Source of the DNA: DATIKM01 sp035477595
Lineage (GTDB): Bacteria; Armatimonadota; Chthonomonadetes; Chthonomonadales; CAJBBX01
Length of the DNA stretch: 41,918 bases
NCBI GenBank assembly: GCA_035477595.1
Contig: DATIKM010000006.1
Location: 1 to 41,918 of the forward strand
Direction of reading: 5' to 3'
In this document: positions 33,428-41,472 of the stretch, one piece after another
Layout of the letters: every line of letters begins with the position of its first letter
Numbering within the stretch: position 1 is the first letter of the stretch
Made by a program: the position numbers and the translations under genes
Notes under the pieces: generated by a model
Told to the model about the DNA's origin: nothing
Database searches by the model: none
What the model saw: only the letters and a program-made list of their open reading frames with translations

Positions 33428-35505
33428 CGCAGCGATCCCTTAGTAGCGTTCTCGGAGAGCTCATCGGGTGCGAGCACGGACGCACTCAGCGCCAGCATCG
33501 ACGCGAACTCCCCTTCGCTCAGCACCGGCACCCCGAGGTCGCGCGCCTTCGCCAGCTTGGATCCGGCGCTCTCGCCGGCGACAACGAACGTTGTCGCTCG
33601 GCTAACGCTCGACGCGGCGCGACCGCCCTCCTGCTTCACGGCGGCCTCCGCCTCTTCGCGCGTGAACTGCGTCAGGGAGCCAGTGAAGACGAACGTCATC
33701 CCGGCGAACCGCTCCCCTCGTGGAGCCGCATGAGCCGTAGGTGCGGCCACCCCCGCCGCGCGAAGGGCGGCGAGGAGCTCTCGGCCTCCGCCATCGAAGA
33801 AGGCCCGGACGCTCTCGGCAGTGGTTCTTCCGACCTGGTGAACCGCCGCCATCTCCTCTACTGCCGCGTCCGCGAGGGCCAGCGCATCCCCGAAGCGCTC
33901 CGCGAGCACCTCCGCCGTGTGCTCGCCCACGTGGCGAATGCCGAGCGCATAGACGACGCGCGCCAGAGGACGCTCCCGGCTGCGCGCGATCGCGGCGATA
34001 ACGTTCGCCGCCAGGCGCTCACCCATCCGCTCGAGGGGGATGAGATCCGCCTCCGTCAGGCGGTACAGGTCTGCGGGCGAGCGGACCAGGCCAGCGTCGA
34101 TGAGCTGGTCGAGGCGCCTGCCGCCCAAGCTCTCGATGTCCATCGCCCTGCGCGAGACGAAGTGCTGAAGGCGCTGGCGCACCTTCTCAGGGCACGTGTC
34201 GCTGGGGCACCGAGCGACCGCCTCACCTTCGGGCCTCGCGATGGCGGCTCCACACGCCGGACACTCTGCGGGCATCACGAACTCGCGCTCTGCGCCCGTC
34301 CGCTCCGCGGTCACCACCTCAACCACTTCCGGGATCACCTCGCCGGCGCGCTGCACGACGACGACGTCGCCGATGCGCACGCCCTTGCGGCGGATCTCGT
34401 CCTCGTTGTGCAGCGTTGCCCGAGACACAGTGACGCCGCCGACCTGGACTGGCGCCAGCCGTGCCACAGGCGTGAGCGCACCCGTCATGCCGACCTGCAC
34501 CACGATGTCCTCCACTCGCGTGCGTGCCTGGCTTGGCGGGTACTTGAAGGCGATTGCCCAACGAGGGCTCCGCGAGACCGCGCCCAGGTCGGCCTGCAGC
34601 GCGAAGTCGTTCACCTTAACCACGACCCCGTCTGTGTCGTATGGCAGGGATTCGCGGCGCGACGCCCACTCCTCAACGAAGGCGAGAACGCCGTCTATGT
34701 CTGCGCAGGCCCGCGTGTGCCCGTCGGTGCGCAGTCCCCAGGCGCGGTAGCGCGCGAGCAGGTCCGTCTGCGATGCCACGGCAACCCCTTCGAGCGCGCC
34801 GACGGCGTAGAAGAAGGCGTCCAGCCTGCGTGAGGCGGTGACGGCTGGGTCCTTCTGGCGCAGCGAGCCCGCCGCAGCATTGCGCGGGTTGGCGAAGGTA
34901 GGGGCGCCAGACTGCTCGTTCACCTGGTTGATGCGCTGGAACTCCGCGTGCGTCAACAGCACCTCGCCACGCACCTCCATCAGCGATGGGGCCAGAGACG
35001 CCTCGCTTGCCAGAAGCTCGAGCGGAACGCTGCGTATTGTCCTCACGTTCGGGGTCACATCCTCGCCGGACGCGCCGTCGCCCCGCGTTGCGGCGCGAGC
35101 CAGCACTCCATTCTGATAGAGCAGACTGACCGAGAGGCCATCTAGCTTCAGTTCCGCCACGTATTCGATGGGGGAGTCGAGGTCCATCGCCAAATGGCGC
35201 TTGATGCGCCGATCCCATTCACGCAGCTCGTCCTCTCCGAAGGCGTTGTCGAGCGACAGCATGGGAACGCGGTGTGCGGCGGGCTCGAACCCGGTGACCG
35301 CCCCAACCCCGACGCGCTGGGTTGGCGACAGGTCCGAGGCAGCCTCGGGCCACGCGGTCTCCAGCGCCACCAGCTCGCGGAAGAGCTCGTCGTAGGCCGC
35401 GTCGGAGATAGTCGGGGCGTCGAGGATGTAGTAGCTGTGGTTATGGCGCCGGATTTGGTCGCGAAGCGACTCGATCCGGCGCCGAACCTCGTGTGGGATC
35501 GCCAT
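33424..35505 (-). CDS. ligA: NAD-dependent DNA ligase
   Basis: Seals nicks in duplex DNA using NAD+. 693 residues, full length. Domain Ia: RIESLRDQIRRHNHSYYILD, TISDAAYDELFREL; adenylation domain with nucleophile Lys120 in AELKLDGLSVSLLYQNG and TRGDGASGEDVT; OB-fold; zinc finger CPACG...CPSDTCPEKV; helix-hairpin-helix region (MDIESLGGRRLDQLIDAGLV, ALGIRHVGEHTAEVLAERFG); and a C-terminal BRCT domain (FAGMTFVFTGSLTQF). Where most LigA read CELKIDG this reads AELKLDG, a mild change. It follows two secreted-protein genes on the same strand (16 bases after the nearer one). Confidence 0.95.
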   Translation of the reverse strand: MAIPHEVRRRIESLRDQIRRHNHSYYILDAPTISDAAYDELFRELVALETAWPEAASDLSPTQRVGVGAVTGFEPAAHRVPMLSLDNAFGEDELREWDRRIKRHLAMDLDSPIEYVAELKLDGLSVSLLYQNGVLARAATRGDGASGEDVTPNVRTIRSVPLELLASEASLAPSLMEVRGEVLLTHAEFQRINQVNEQSGAPTFANPRNAAAGSLRQKDPAVTASRRLDAFFYAVGALEGVAVASQTDLLARYRAWGLRTDGHTRACADIDGVLAFVEEWASRRESLPYDTDGVVVKVNDFALQADLGAVSRSPRWAIAFKYPPSQARTRVEDIVVQVGMTGALTPVARLAPVQVGGVTVSRATLHNEDEIRRKGVRIGDVVVVQRAGEVIPEVVEVVTAERTGAEREFVMPAECPACGAAIARPEGEAVARCPSDTCPEKVRQRLQHFVSRRAMDIESLGGRRLDQLIDAGLVRSPADLYRLTEADLIPLERMGERLAANVIAAIARSRERPLARVVYALGIRHVGEHTAEVLAERFGDALALADAAVEEMAAVHQVGRTTAESVRAFFDGGGRELLAALRAAGVAAPTAHAAPRGERFAGMTFVFTGSLTQFTREEAEAAVKQEGGRAASSVSRATTFVVAGESAGSKLAKARDLGVPVLSEGEFASMLALSASVLAPDELSENATKGSLR

Positions 35506-35521
35506 GGATGGGGAGCGCCCG

Positions 35522-36286
35522 CTACCTCGGAGCGGGTCTCTCAGCGGGCAGGCGAAGGCGCTTGAAGCTCAGTCTTGCCGGTTCGGGCCCGAGCTGCACG
35601 AGACGGAATCCGCTCACCACACCCTCGACCCTGACCACCTTGCCCGTGCCGGGCTCGTAGAGCGAGGTAGCCTCGATCTTCAGGTTCTGGTCGCCATCCG
35701 GCGTGGGCACGAGACCCTCGATGACGCTTCTCACCCTCAGCGTATCGACGGGCACCTCTTCCGAGCGCCTCTCGATGCCAACGAGCGTGAACTGCGCCGC
35801 CAGCTTGCGGTCTCGGCTGCCCTCGATGGGTACTTCCACCCTAACCGTTTCGCCGACCCTGATAGGGCGGTCGGGGAGCGAGCTGCTCCGCGCGAGCGCC
35901 ATAACTGTCGCGAGAGGGCTCTCAGAGTCGATGGGCTGCTCTCCCTTGATGGGCTTGCCGTCCTTGTCGACGCTGAAGGTGACCTTCTGCCCGACGTTCG
36001 GGATCGGCACTTCGGTCCCGTTCAGCAGCATGCTGCCGGAGTCCATGGTCATCTCGATGACGATGGAGCCGTCGTTCCGCACCTCCCGGGTGGTCTCCGT
36101 CATCTGGAGTGTGAGGTCGAGCTTCACCTCGCCGCGCTCCAGGTTCATCGTGAGGCGGTAGCGGTCGGTTTCACCCGCTCGAAAGACGCGGCGCAGCGAG
36201 TGGGACTCCTGCGCGACGGCGGGGACAATGGCGGTCATGACGAGCACGGCGGTCAGTGCCGCGAGCGTAGCCGAGCGTACTCTCAT
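35522..36286 (-). CDS. Secreted protein of unknown function
   Basis: 254 residues with a Sec signal (VRSATLAALTAVLVMTAIVPAVAQ). AAGGAGC precedes ATG 36286, 9 bases after the previous gene. The mature part is beta-rich and contains no recognised domain: LRRVFRAGETDRYRLTMNLE, then TREVRNDGSIVIEMTMDSGS and KVTFSVDKDGKPIKGEQP. It shares the opening 'GE..RYR.T' theme with the upstream neighbour (TGEVVRYRITARI), so the two are probably diverged members of one family of exported proteins. Confidence 0.7.
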   Translation of the reverse strand: MRVRSATLAALTAVLVMTAIVPAVAQESHSLRRVFRAGETDRYRLTMNLERGEVKLDLTLQMTETTREVRNDGSIVIEMTMDSGSMLLNGTEVPIPNVGQKVTFSVDKDGKPIKGEQPIDSESPLATVMALARSSSLPDRPIRVGETVRVEVPIEGSRDRKLAAQFTLVGIERRSEEVPVDTLRVRSVIEGLVPTPDGDQNLKIEATSLYEPGTGKVVRVEGVVSGFRLVQLGPEPARLSFKRLRLPAERPAPR

Positions 36287-36295
36287 GGAAGCTCC

Positions 36296-37348
36296 TTAGC
36301 GCCCGCGGCGAGCGCTGCTCGCGGCGGGCTGATTGGCGCGTGCCGGCTGCGAGGCAGGCCTGACAGCGCGTGCTGGCTGGGAGGCAGGCCTGACGGCGGG
36401 TGCCGGTCCGGTGGGCTCGATCTGTACGGTGATCCGTGCGGCAATCCTTGTACGGGTCTCGACGGGCGCCTCGGGGGCATGCGGCGGCCCGAGCAGACGC
36501 TCGACGATGTCGGCGCGAAGGTTGACCTGTCCGTGGTGCAGGCGTGCACCGCGCGGGGCGAAGCGGAAGGCGCCGTCCCCCTCGATGGTCCCCTTCCGGC
36601 TCTTGGCTGGCGACGGAATGCCCCCGGGACCCGGATCCTTCTCCGGGACCACCTGATCGACGGGCATCGTGAACCGTGTCGCGACCGCCAGAGTAGTGGC
36701 GCTGGCGGGCCTTGCCGCACCGGATGGCCTAGCCGCAGTCGCGGGCCTCGCCGCACCGGATGGCCTAGCCGCAGTCGCGGGCCTTGCCGCGCCGGGGGGC
36801 CGGAGGATGGCATGGAAGCTAGCACCGGAGCCCCGGCCGCCCAGCAGCTCGCTCACGAACGGCCATTCCTCGCCCGGCGCAGGGGCATGCTCGGGAAAGA
36901 CCACCGGGAACATCAAGGCGTACAGGCGCTTGGGGTCGACGCCGGGAATGGCGAGGTCGAACGGGAGCGGCTCGCCGCCCGTCACGCTGATGACCTCGCC
37001 CGTGGGCGCCAGGCGAACCGTCTGCGACAGGTACTTCTGCACGTCCTCCGTCGGCACCTCGAGCGGGATGTTGGCCACCTCCGCTTCGGCCGACTCGACC
37101 CCCACCGCCAGGGTGGCGCCTTCCGGGCCCACCGACACGACACGGGCGTGGAAGACAGTCCGGAGCGTCGCGTCTAGGTCGATCGGCTCAGGACTCTGGA
37201 AGAGGGGCATGGAGCCCGTGATCCGAGCCGTGATGCGGTATCTCACGACCTCGCCGGTCTTCCAGCCATATCGCAGGGGACCGGACGGCTCGGCGAGCGC
37301 CGGACTGGCGAGCCCGAGAGCCGCCGCAAACAAGGAGAGGCAACGCAT
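36296..37348 (-). CDS. Secreted protein with Pro/Ala tandem repeats
   Basis: 350 residues from ATG 37348; an in-frame TTG at 37354 with GAGGAGG at good distance is an equally good start. Sec signal MRCLSLFAAALGLASPALAE. The globular part reads YGWKTGEVVRYRITARITGS and PLEVPTEDVQKYLSQTVRLA. Residues around 180-215 hold 12-residue repeats (ARPSGAARPATA), and the C-terminus holds 10-residue repeats (AVRPASQPAR), both exact at DNA level. It looks like a paralogue of the following gene (both have GE..RYR). Function unknown; a surface or periplasmic location is likely. An extended -10 lies upstream. Confidence 0.7.
   Translation of the reverse strand: MRCLSLFAAALGLASPALAEPSGPLRYGWKTGEVVRYRITARITGSMPLFQSPEPIDLDATLRTVFHARVVSVGPEGATLAVGVESAEAEVANIPLEVPTEDVQKYLSQTVRLAPTGEVISVTGGEPLPFDLAIPGVDPKRLYALMFPVVFPEHAPAPGEEWPFVSELLGGRGSGASFHAILRPPGAARPATAARPSGAARPATAARPSGAARPASATTLAVATRFTMPVDQVVPEKDPGPGGIPSPAKSRKGTIEGDGAFRFAPRGARLHHGQVNLRADIVERLLGPPHAPEAPVETRTRIAARITVQIEPTGPAPAVRPASQPARAVRPASQPARANQPAASSARRGR
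36336..36395. repeat. 30-bp tandem repeat, two units
   Basis: Two units of 30 bp (36336-36365, 36366-36395) differing at a few bases, plus a partial third, coding for AVRPASQPAR on the minus strand in the C-terminus of the secreted protein. Confidence 0.7.
36705..36795. repeat. 36-bp tandem repeat, 2.5 units
   Basis: Units at 36705-36740 and 36741-36776 are nearly identical, and a partial third runs to 36795. On the minus strand they code for 12-residue Ala/Arg/Pro repeats in the same secreted protein. The unit length is a multiple of three, so copy number can change without a frameshift. Confidence 0.8.
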
Positions 37349-37392
37349 GGGCAAAAGTGGTCCTCCTCGGGCACGCAGAAGCATTGGCGCAG

Positions 37393-37401
37393 ATTGTAGC
37401 A
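37393..37401 (-). promoter_or_regulatory. Extended -10 promoter for the secreted protein / ligA run
   Basis: TGCTACAAT on the minus strand is an extended -10 form, the same kind as that upstream of efp. No good -35 box. Predicted start near 37386, about 38 bases before the ATG at 37348. Confidence 0.4.
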
Positions 37402-37483
37402 CGCCACGCGCGTGCATCCCCGCTGCTTAGAGACCGGTCGCCGGGCTGCGGGGTGTCAGGTTTCGAGCGGACTGGCAGAGCCC

Positions 37484-37538
37484 GTTAACGCCAAGTTAAC
37501 CCTCCCTTAACCTGCGCTTAACGCTACGTCAGTAGACT
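37484..37538 (+). promoter_or_regulatory. Pho-box-like element: four TTAAC repeats, 11-bp period, plus -10 box
   Basis: (G/C)TTAAC starts at 37484, 37495, 37506 and 37517: four direct repeats at exactly 11-bp spacing. CTTAACCT fits the cyanobacterial Pho-box unit (PyTTAAPyPyT/A, 8 bp plus 3 bp), and TTAAC repeats with 11-bp period also resemble Bacillus PhoP sites. A TAGACT at 37533-37538 ten bases after the last repeat is a good -10. The element leads into the phosphate porin and pst genes. The regulator (PhoB/PhoP/SphR type) is not in the window. Confidence 0.75.
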
Positions 37539-37616
37539 TGCCCTCGATGGAGCGGTTCGTGCATGCCGCTCCCGCGCGCCGCCAAAGGCGTTCGCGCCTG
37601 GCAGCGCAATACGGGA

Positions 37617-39395
37617 ATGAGGAGGATGAGGTTGTCCAGGAGTTGTTGGGCACTCGCCGGCGCTCTCATCTGCCTGCTGGCATGGCCCGCTCTTGCCCAG
37701 GCCCCCCACGACGTGCCGCGGGACCACTGGGCATACGAGGCGGTGGAGGAACTGGCGCAGAAGGGCATGATCAGGGGCTACCCCCCTGAGGGCGACTTCT
37801 TCGGGACGCGGACCGTTACGCGGTACGAGATGGCCACCATCGTCCAGCGTGCGCTCGCCCGTGTCGGGGAGTTGCTTGCAGCCGGAGCAGCGAGGGCCGG
37901 GACGACCGGCGCCCCCGTGCGCGAAGGGGCCGCACCCGCCGCTGTCAGGCCTGAGGACCTCGACGAGGTGCGCAGGTTGGTCCACGAGTTCCGGCTCGAG
38001 CTGGGCAATATCGGCACCGACCTGCAGCAGGTCCGGAACATGATCGACGACCTCCGCAACCAGGTCGCCGGGGCAAGGACGGCCGCCGAGACCGCTGCTC
38101 AGACGGCCGGACAGGTGAAGACGGACCTCGACGCGCTGAAGTCTGAGTTCGGCGAGGTCAAGGAGTCCATGAGCGTCTTCCGCTCCGAGTACGAGGTCTT
38201 CTCGCGGGCGGAGACGGCGCGGAGGCTCAGCGGGTACCTGCAGGCTCGATTTGAGGCGTTCGAGCCCGGCAACAGTGCGCTGTTCCCCAGCGACGGCACG
38301 GGCGGCACTGGCCAGGCGCCGACGGTCGGCGGTCCCGCCGTGGGCGGACCCAGGCAGGGCTGGCTCGTCCGTCGCGCCCGCCTCAGGTTCAGTGGCCGGC
38401 TCACGAACCGCACGGAATGGGACATGCAGCTCGATGCCCCGTCCATCGGAGGCGTGAACCTCAGGAACGCGTCGGTGACCCTGTCGGACCTGCCGCTTCC
38501 CGCGCAGTGGACGACGACCGTGGGTCTGTTCAAGTTCCCGTTCGGTCTGGAGCATACCATCTCGTCCGCCGCTCGCGAGTCTCCTGAGCGCGCGGTGGGC
38601 TTCGCCGACAGCGCACTTGCCTCGCCTATCTTCAACACCTCGGTCAGCGCCACCGGCGGCGTCGTTACACCGGGTTCGGCTCTGCCAATGTGGGTGGGCC
38701 AGGACCGCGACGTGGGCGCTATGATCAGCTTCCACGCCCCGAATGTCGAGAACCCGGTCACCAGGGCGTTCCTGGGCGTCTTCAACGGCGAGGGGCGCGC
38801 TACCGGTGGTATGCGCAACACGAACGACGCCCTCGACCTGATGGCCCGGGCTCAGACGTCACTGATGTCAGGGCACCTCGACCTCGGCGTGTCTGCCTAC
38901 TACGGCACGATGGCGGTCCGAGGCGGCCCTCCCGCGGGCACCCCGGCGGCTCCGGTGCCCTTCGTGAACGCCAACCGGATGCTGCTGGGAGCCGACCTGC
39001 GCTACTTCATGCCCTGGGGCACCGTCCTTCGGGCAGAGTGGATGGGCGGCGTCTATGAGGTCACCCCGGACCGGGCGCGCTACCTGCAGGGCAACCGCGC
39101 GCATGCCTGGTACGTGTCGCTGAGGCACCCGCTCAACCGGCGCCTCGAGATCGCGGCCAAGTACGACGAGTTCTACCCGATCTCCCAGCGGGACAAGACC
39201 GCGGGAGGACTGGGCCGCATAGCCCTCGCGCGCAGGTCCTATGGCGTGGGCGCTCTGTACCACTTCGACGACGCCACGCGCTTCCGCCTGTGGTACCAGA
39301 AGGGTCTCACTCCTTTCGACCCGGCGGCGCCGGCCGGAAGCCCGAGACGAGCGAGGCTCGGGTTCCTCACCGCCGAAGTCCAGGTGTCGTACTGA
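37617..39395 (+). CDS. SLH-domain outer-membrane porin (phosphate-regulated)
   Basis: 592 residues from ATG 37617 (37626 and TTG 37632 are also possible). Signal WALAGALICLLAWPALAQ. Residues about 28-90 are an SLH domain (PRDHWAYEAVEELAQKGMIR, TVTRYEMATIVQRALARV), which binds cell-wall polymer. A coiled coil of about 80 residues follows (EDLDEVRRLVHEFRLELGNI, QQVRNMIDDLRNQVAG). The rest is a beta-barrel like OprP/OprO phosphate-selective porins: LVRRARLRFSGRLTNRTEWD, LYHFDDATRFRLWYQKGLTP, and the barrel-end VQVSY. SLH plus coiled coil plus barrel is the OmpM/SlpA design that ties the outer membrane to the wall in diderms lacking Braun lipoprotein. The Pho-box-like element and pst genes point to phosphate uptake. 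Confidence 0.8.
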   Translation: MRRMRLSRSCWALAGALICLLAWPALAQAPHDVPRDHWAYEAVEELAQKGMIRGYPPEGDFFGTRTVTRYEMATIVQRALARVGELLAAGAARAGTTGAPVREGAAPAAVRPEDLDEVRRLVHEFRLELGNIGTDLQQVRNMIDDLRNQVAGARTAAETAAQTAGQVKTDLDALKSEFGEVKESMSVFRSEYEVFSRAETARRLSGYLQARFEAFEPGNSALFPSDGTGGTGQAPTVGGPAVGGPRQGWLVRRARLRFSGRLTNRTEWDMQLDAPSIGGVNLRNASVTLSDLPLPAQWTTTVGLFKFPFGLEHTISSAARESPERAVGFADSALASPIFNTSVSATGGVVTPGSALPMWVGQDRDVGAMISFHAPNVENPVTRAFLGVFNGEGRATGGMRNTNDALDLMARAQTSLMSGHLDLGVSAYYGTMAVRGGPPAGTPAAPVPFVNANRMLLGADLRYFMPWGTVLRAEWMGGVYEVTPDRARYLQGNRAHAWYVSLRHPLNRRLEIAAKYDEFYPISQRDKTAGGLGRIALARRSYGVGALYHFDDATRFRLWYQKGLTPFDPAAPAGSPRRARLGFLTAEVQVSY

Positions 39396-39463
39396 TCGTG
39401 CCATCTGGCCCTTCGGTGTCTGCCCGGTGGGGCCGACTCCGGAGCGCCACATATGCGACGGCG

Positions 39464-39503
39464 GGCAGGCGGCCGGACTGCGGGACCGTGGGCCGGGCCT
39501 GCC
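39464..39503 (+). promoter_or_regulatory. Hairpin between porin and first pstS
   Basis: GGCAGGC (39464-39470) pairs with GCCTGCC (39497-39503), with a further GGCC/GGCC inside. No T-run, so it may attenuate or protect the transcript and need not end it. Confidence 0.35.
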
Positions 39504-39564
39504 GACACTCAGTCGCCGGCGCTCGGGCGAAGCACGCCCGCTGCGCGACAGGGAGAACCACGTT

Positions 39565-40416
39565 ATGATGACGCTTAGGCACATGGCCAGAGGACTCCTC
39601 GGCGCAACAGCATTGGTGGCGCTGCCCGCCGTGGCTACGGCGCAGGGTAATCTAACAGTGACGGGCTCGGACACCATGCTACAACTGGCGCAGGCCTGGG
39701 CGGGCGGCTTCATGTCGGCCAGGCCGGGCACCTCCGTGACAGTGTCCGGCGGCGGTACGGGCAGGGGCATCGCCGCGCTGATCAACGGCAGCAGCGACGT
39801 CGCGAACGCCTCCCGGGTCATGAGGGGGAGAGAGGTCGACCGGGCGAAGCTGCGCGGGTTCATTCCCTTCCAGAACCCGGTCGCGCGCGACGGCCTGGCG
39901 ATCATCGTGAACCCGAGGAACCCGATCACGAGGATCTCCATAGAGCAGTTGAGGGGCATCTACAGCGGCGCCACGAGGAACTGGAGCCAGCTTGGCGGCC
40001 CGCAGCAGGCGATCGTCGCCGTGGGGCGCGACTCCTCGTCGGGCACCTTCGGTTTCTTCCAGGACGCGGTACTCGGCGCCGGGCGTCCGTACCGTGCCGA
40101 CATGATCAGCGCTCCCTCGACCAACTCCATAGCACAGATGGTGGCGCAGGACCTCGGCGCTATCGGCTATGTCGGCATCGCGTACGCCAGGGCGTTTGGC
40201 GATCGGGTCAAAGTCCTGCCCGTGTTCGAGGGCTCGGGACAGGCGGTGGAGCCGACCGATGCCAACGTCCGCAATGGCACCTACCCTCTGTGGCGCTATC
40301 TGTACATGTATACACGGGGCCGTCCCACCGGCATTGTCCGGGCATTCATCGACTGGGTGCGGTCCGACGCTGGGCAGGATGCCGTCGAGAGGATCGGGTT
40401 CTACCGCGTCAACTAG
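39565..40416 (+). CDS. pstS: Phosphate-binding PstS-family protein, soluble form
   Basis: 283 residues; GGGAG precedes ATG 39565. A Sec signal (LLGATALVALPAVATAQ, no lipobox) leaves a soluble protein. It shows LTVTGSDTMLQLAQAWAGGF, then VSGGGTGRGIAALINGSSDV, ANASRVM, GLAIIVNPRNPI, LRGIYSGATRNWSQLGG, RDSSSGTFGFF and GAIGYVGIAYA. The TGSDTM loop, SGGG and SSSGT are the phosphate-contact elements of this family. It binds inorganic phosphate for the Pst importer. It resembles the next gene closely, as if by tandem duplication. Confidence 0.9.
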   Translation: MMTLRHMARGLLGATALVALPAVATAQGNLTVTGSDTMLQLAQAWAGGFMSARPGTSVTVSGGGTGRGIAALINGSSDVANASRVMRGREVDRAKLRGFIPFQNPVARDGLAIIVNPRNPITRISIEQLRGIYSGATRNWSQLGGPQQAIVAVGRDSSSGTFGFFQDAVLGAGRPYRADMISAPSTNSIAQMVAQDLGAIGYVGIAYARAFGDRVKVLPVFEGSGQAVEPTDANVRNGTYPLWRYLYMYTRGRPTGIVRAFIDWVRSDAGQDAVERIGFYRVN

Positions 40417-40506
40417 TGCGTATGGAGGCGCGGGGGCGGGCTTCGAGGATCTGGGTCCGTCCCCGTGTCCCAGAGGTACCGTGTCGCCAGCCAAGGAGGC
40501 TCGAGC

Positions 40507-41409
40507 ATGTCAACTACTATGATTAAGGCACTGGCGCCCGCCGCGGTGATTGCGGCGGCTGTGACGCTGTCCGGGTGCAGGGGGCCGTCCGAGACGGCCA
40601 GTGGTGGGGGCACGGCCGCGGCGCCATCGGCCGCCTCGGAGTCGAGGTTGAGTATCCGAGGGTCGGACACCATGCTGCAGCTGGCGCAGACCTGGGCGGG
40701 TGAGTTCATGCAGAAGCACCCCGACATCCAGGTCACCGTCAGTGGCGGCGGCTCCAGCGCCGGCATCATCGGCCTCGTGAACCGAACCACCGACATCGCC
40801 AACGCATCGCGCGATATCAAGGGTGTGGAGCGGGCGTCGGTGGAGAGGGCCGGCCGCAAAGTGTTCGAGTTCGCCGTGGCGCGCGACGCTCTCGCGATCG
40901 TGGTGAACCCGCAGAACCCGATCAACGAGCTGACGATCGACCAACTCAAGCAGATCTACAGCGGCAGGGTCACCAACTGGAATCAGCTTGGCGGTCCGGA
41001 CATGAACATCGTCCTGAACTCGCGTGAGACGTCATCTGGCAGCTACGTGTTCTTCCAAGAGCACGTCCTCGGCGACGGGGTGCCGTTCGCCGCCACCGCC
41101 ATGCTGCAGCCATCAAGCCAGCAGATCCTGAACAACGTCGCGCGGGACAGGGGCGGCATCGGGTACGTCGGCCTCGGGTACCTCGGCCCTAGGATCAAGA
41201 CGGTGAAGGTGAAGAAGGACGCCTCGTCGCCGGCGGTTGGCGCTACCGTCGAGGGTGTCGTGTCCGGCACCTACCCGCTCGCGCGTCCGCTCTTCCAGTA
41301 CATGGCGTCCGAGCCCACAGGCGCCGCAAAGACCTGGATCGACTGGGTTCTTGGACCGGAAGGCCAGGCGATCGTGAAGAGGCTAGGTTTCGTACCCGCC
41401 GCGAACTAG
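40507..41409 (+). CDS. pstS: Phosphate-binding PstS-family lipoprotein
   Basis: 300 residues; AAGGAGG precedes ATG 40507. Lipoprotein signal ending LSGC (Cys24), then a Gly/Ala/Ser linker and the PstS core: IRGSDTMLQLAQTWAGEFMQ, VSGGGSSAGIIGLVNRTTDI, ANASRDI, LAIVVNPQNPIN, LKQIYSGRVTNWNQLGG, SRETSSGSYVFF and GGIGYVGLGYL. Same contacts as the soluble copy upstream, but tethered to the membrane. It is probably the partner of the PstC channel that follows; the upstream copy may be a periplasmic buffer. Confidence 0.92.
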   Translation: MSTTMIKALAPAAVIAAAVTLSGCRGPSETASGGGTAAAPSAASESRLSIRGSDTMLQLAQTWAGEFMQKHPDIQVTVSGGGSSAGIIGLVNRTTDIANASRDIKGVERASVERAGRKVFEFAVARDALAIVVNPQNPINELTIDQLKQIYSGRVTNWNQLGGPDMNIVLNSRETSSGSYVFFQEHVLGDGVPFAATAMLQPSSQQILNNVARDRGGIGYVGLGYLGPRIKTVKVKKDASSPAVGATVEGVVSGTYPLARPLFQYMASEPTGAAKTWIDWVLGPEGQAIVKRLGFVPAAN

Positions 41410-41433
41410 ACTGGAGGCTGGGAAAGGGGGGAA

Positions 41434-41463
41434 CTGGCGGCGCGCCTAGGTTGCCGCCGCCAG
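41434..41463 (+). promoter_or_regulatory. Intra-operon hairpin between pstS and pstC
   Basis: CTGGCGGCG (41434-41442) pairs with CGCCGCCAG (41455-41463) across a 12-base loop, with no T-run. It ends 9 bases before the pstC ATG. Such hairpins can raise the yield of binding protein over channel by stabilising the upstream mRNA; this is inference. Confidence 0.55.
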
Positions 41464-41472
41464 AACGATGAC

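Noticed and set aside
35504..37177. 557-codon plus-strand frame
   Set aside because: Antisense to two secreted-protein genes that have signal peptides and ribosome sites; the product is repetitive Gly/Arg.
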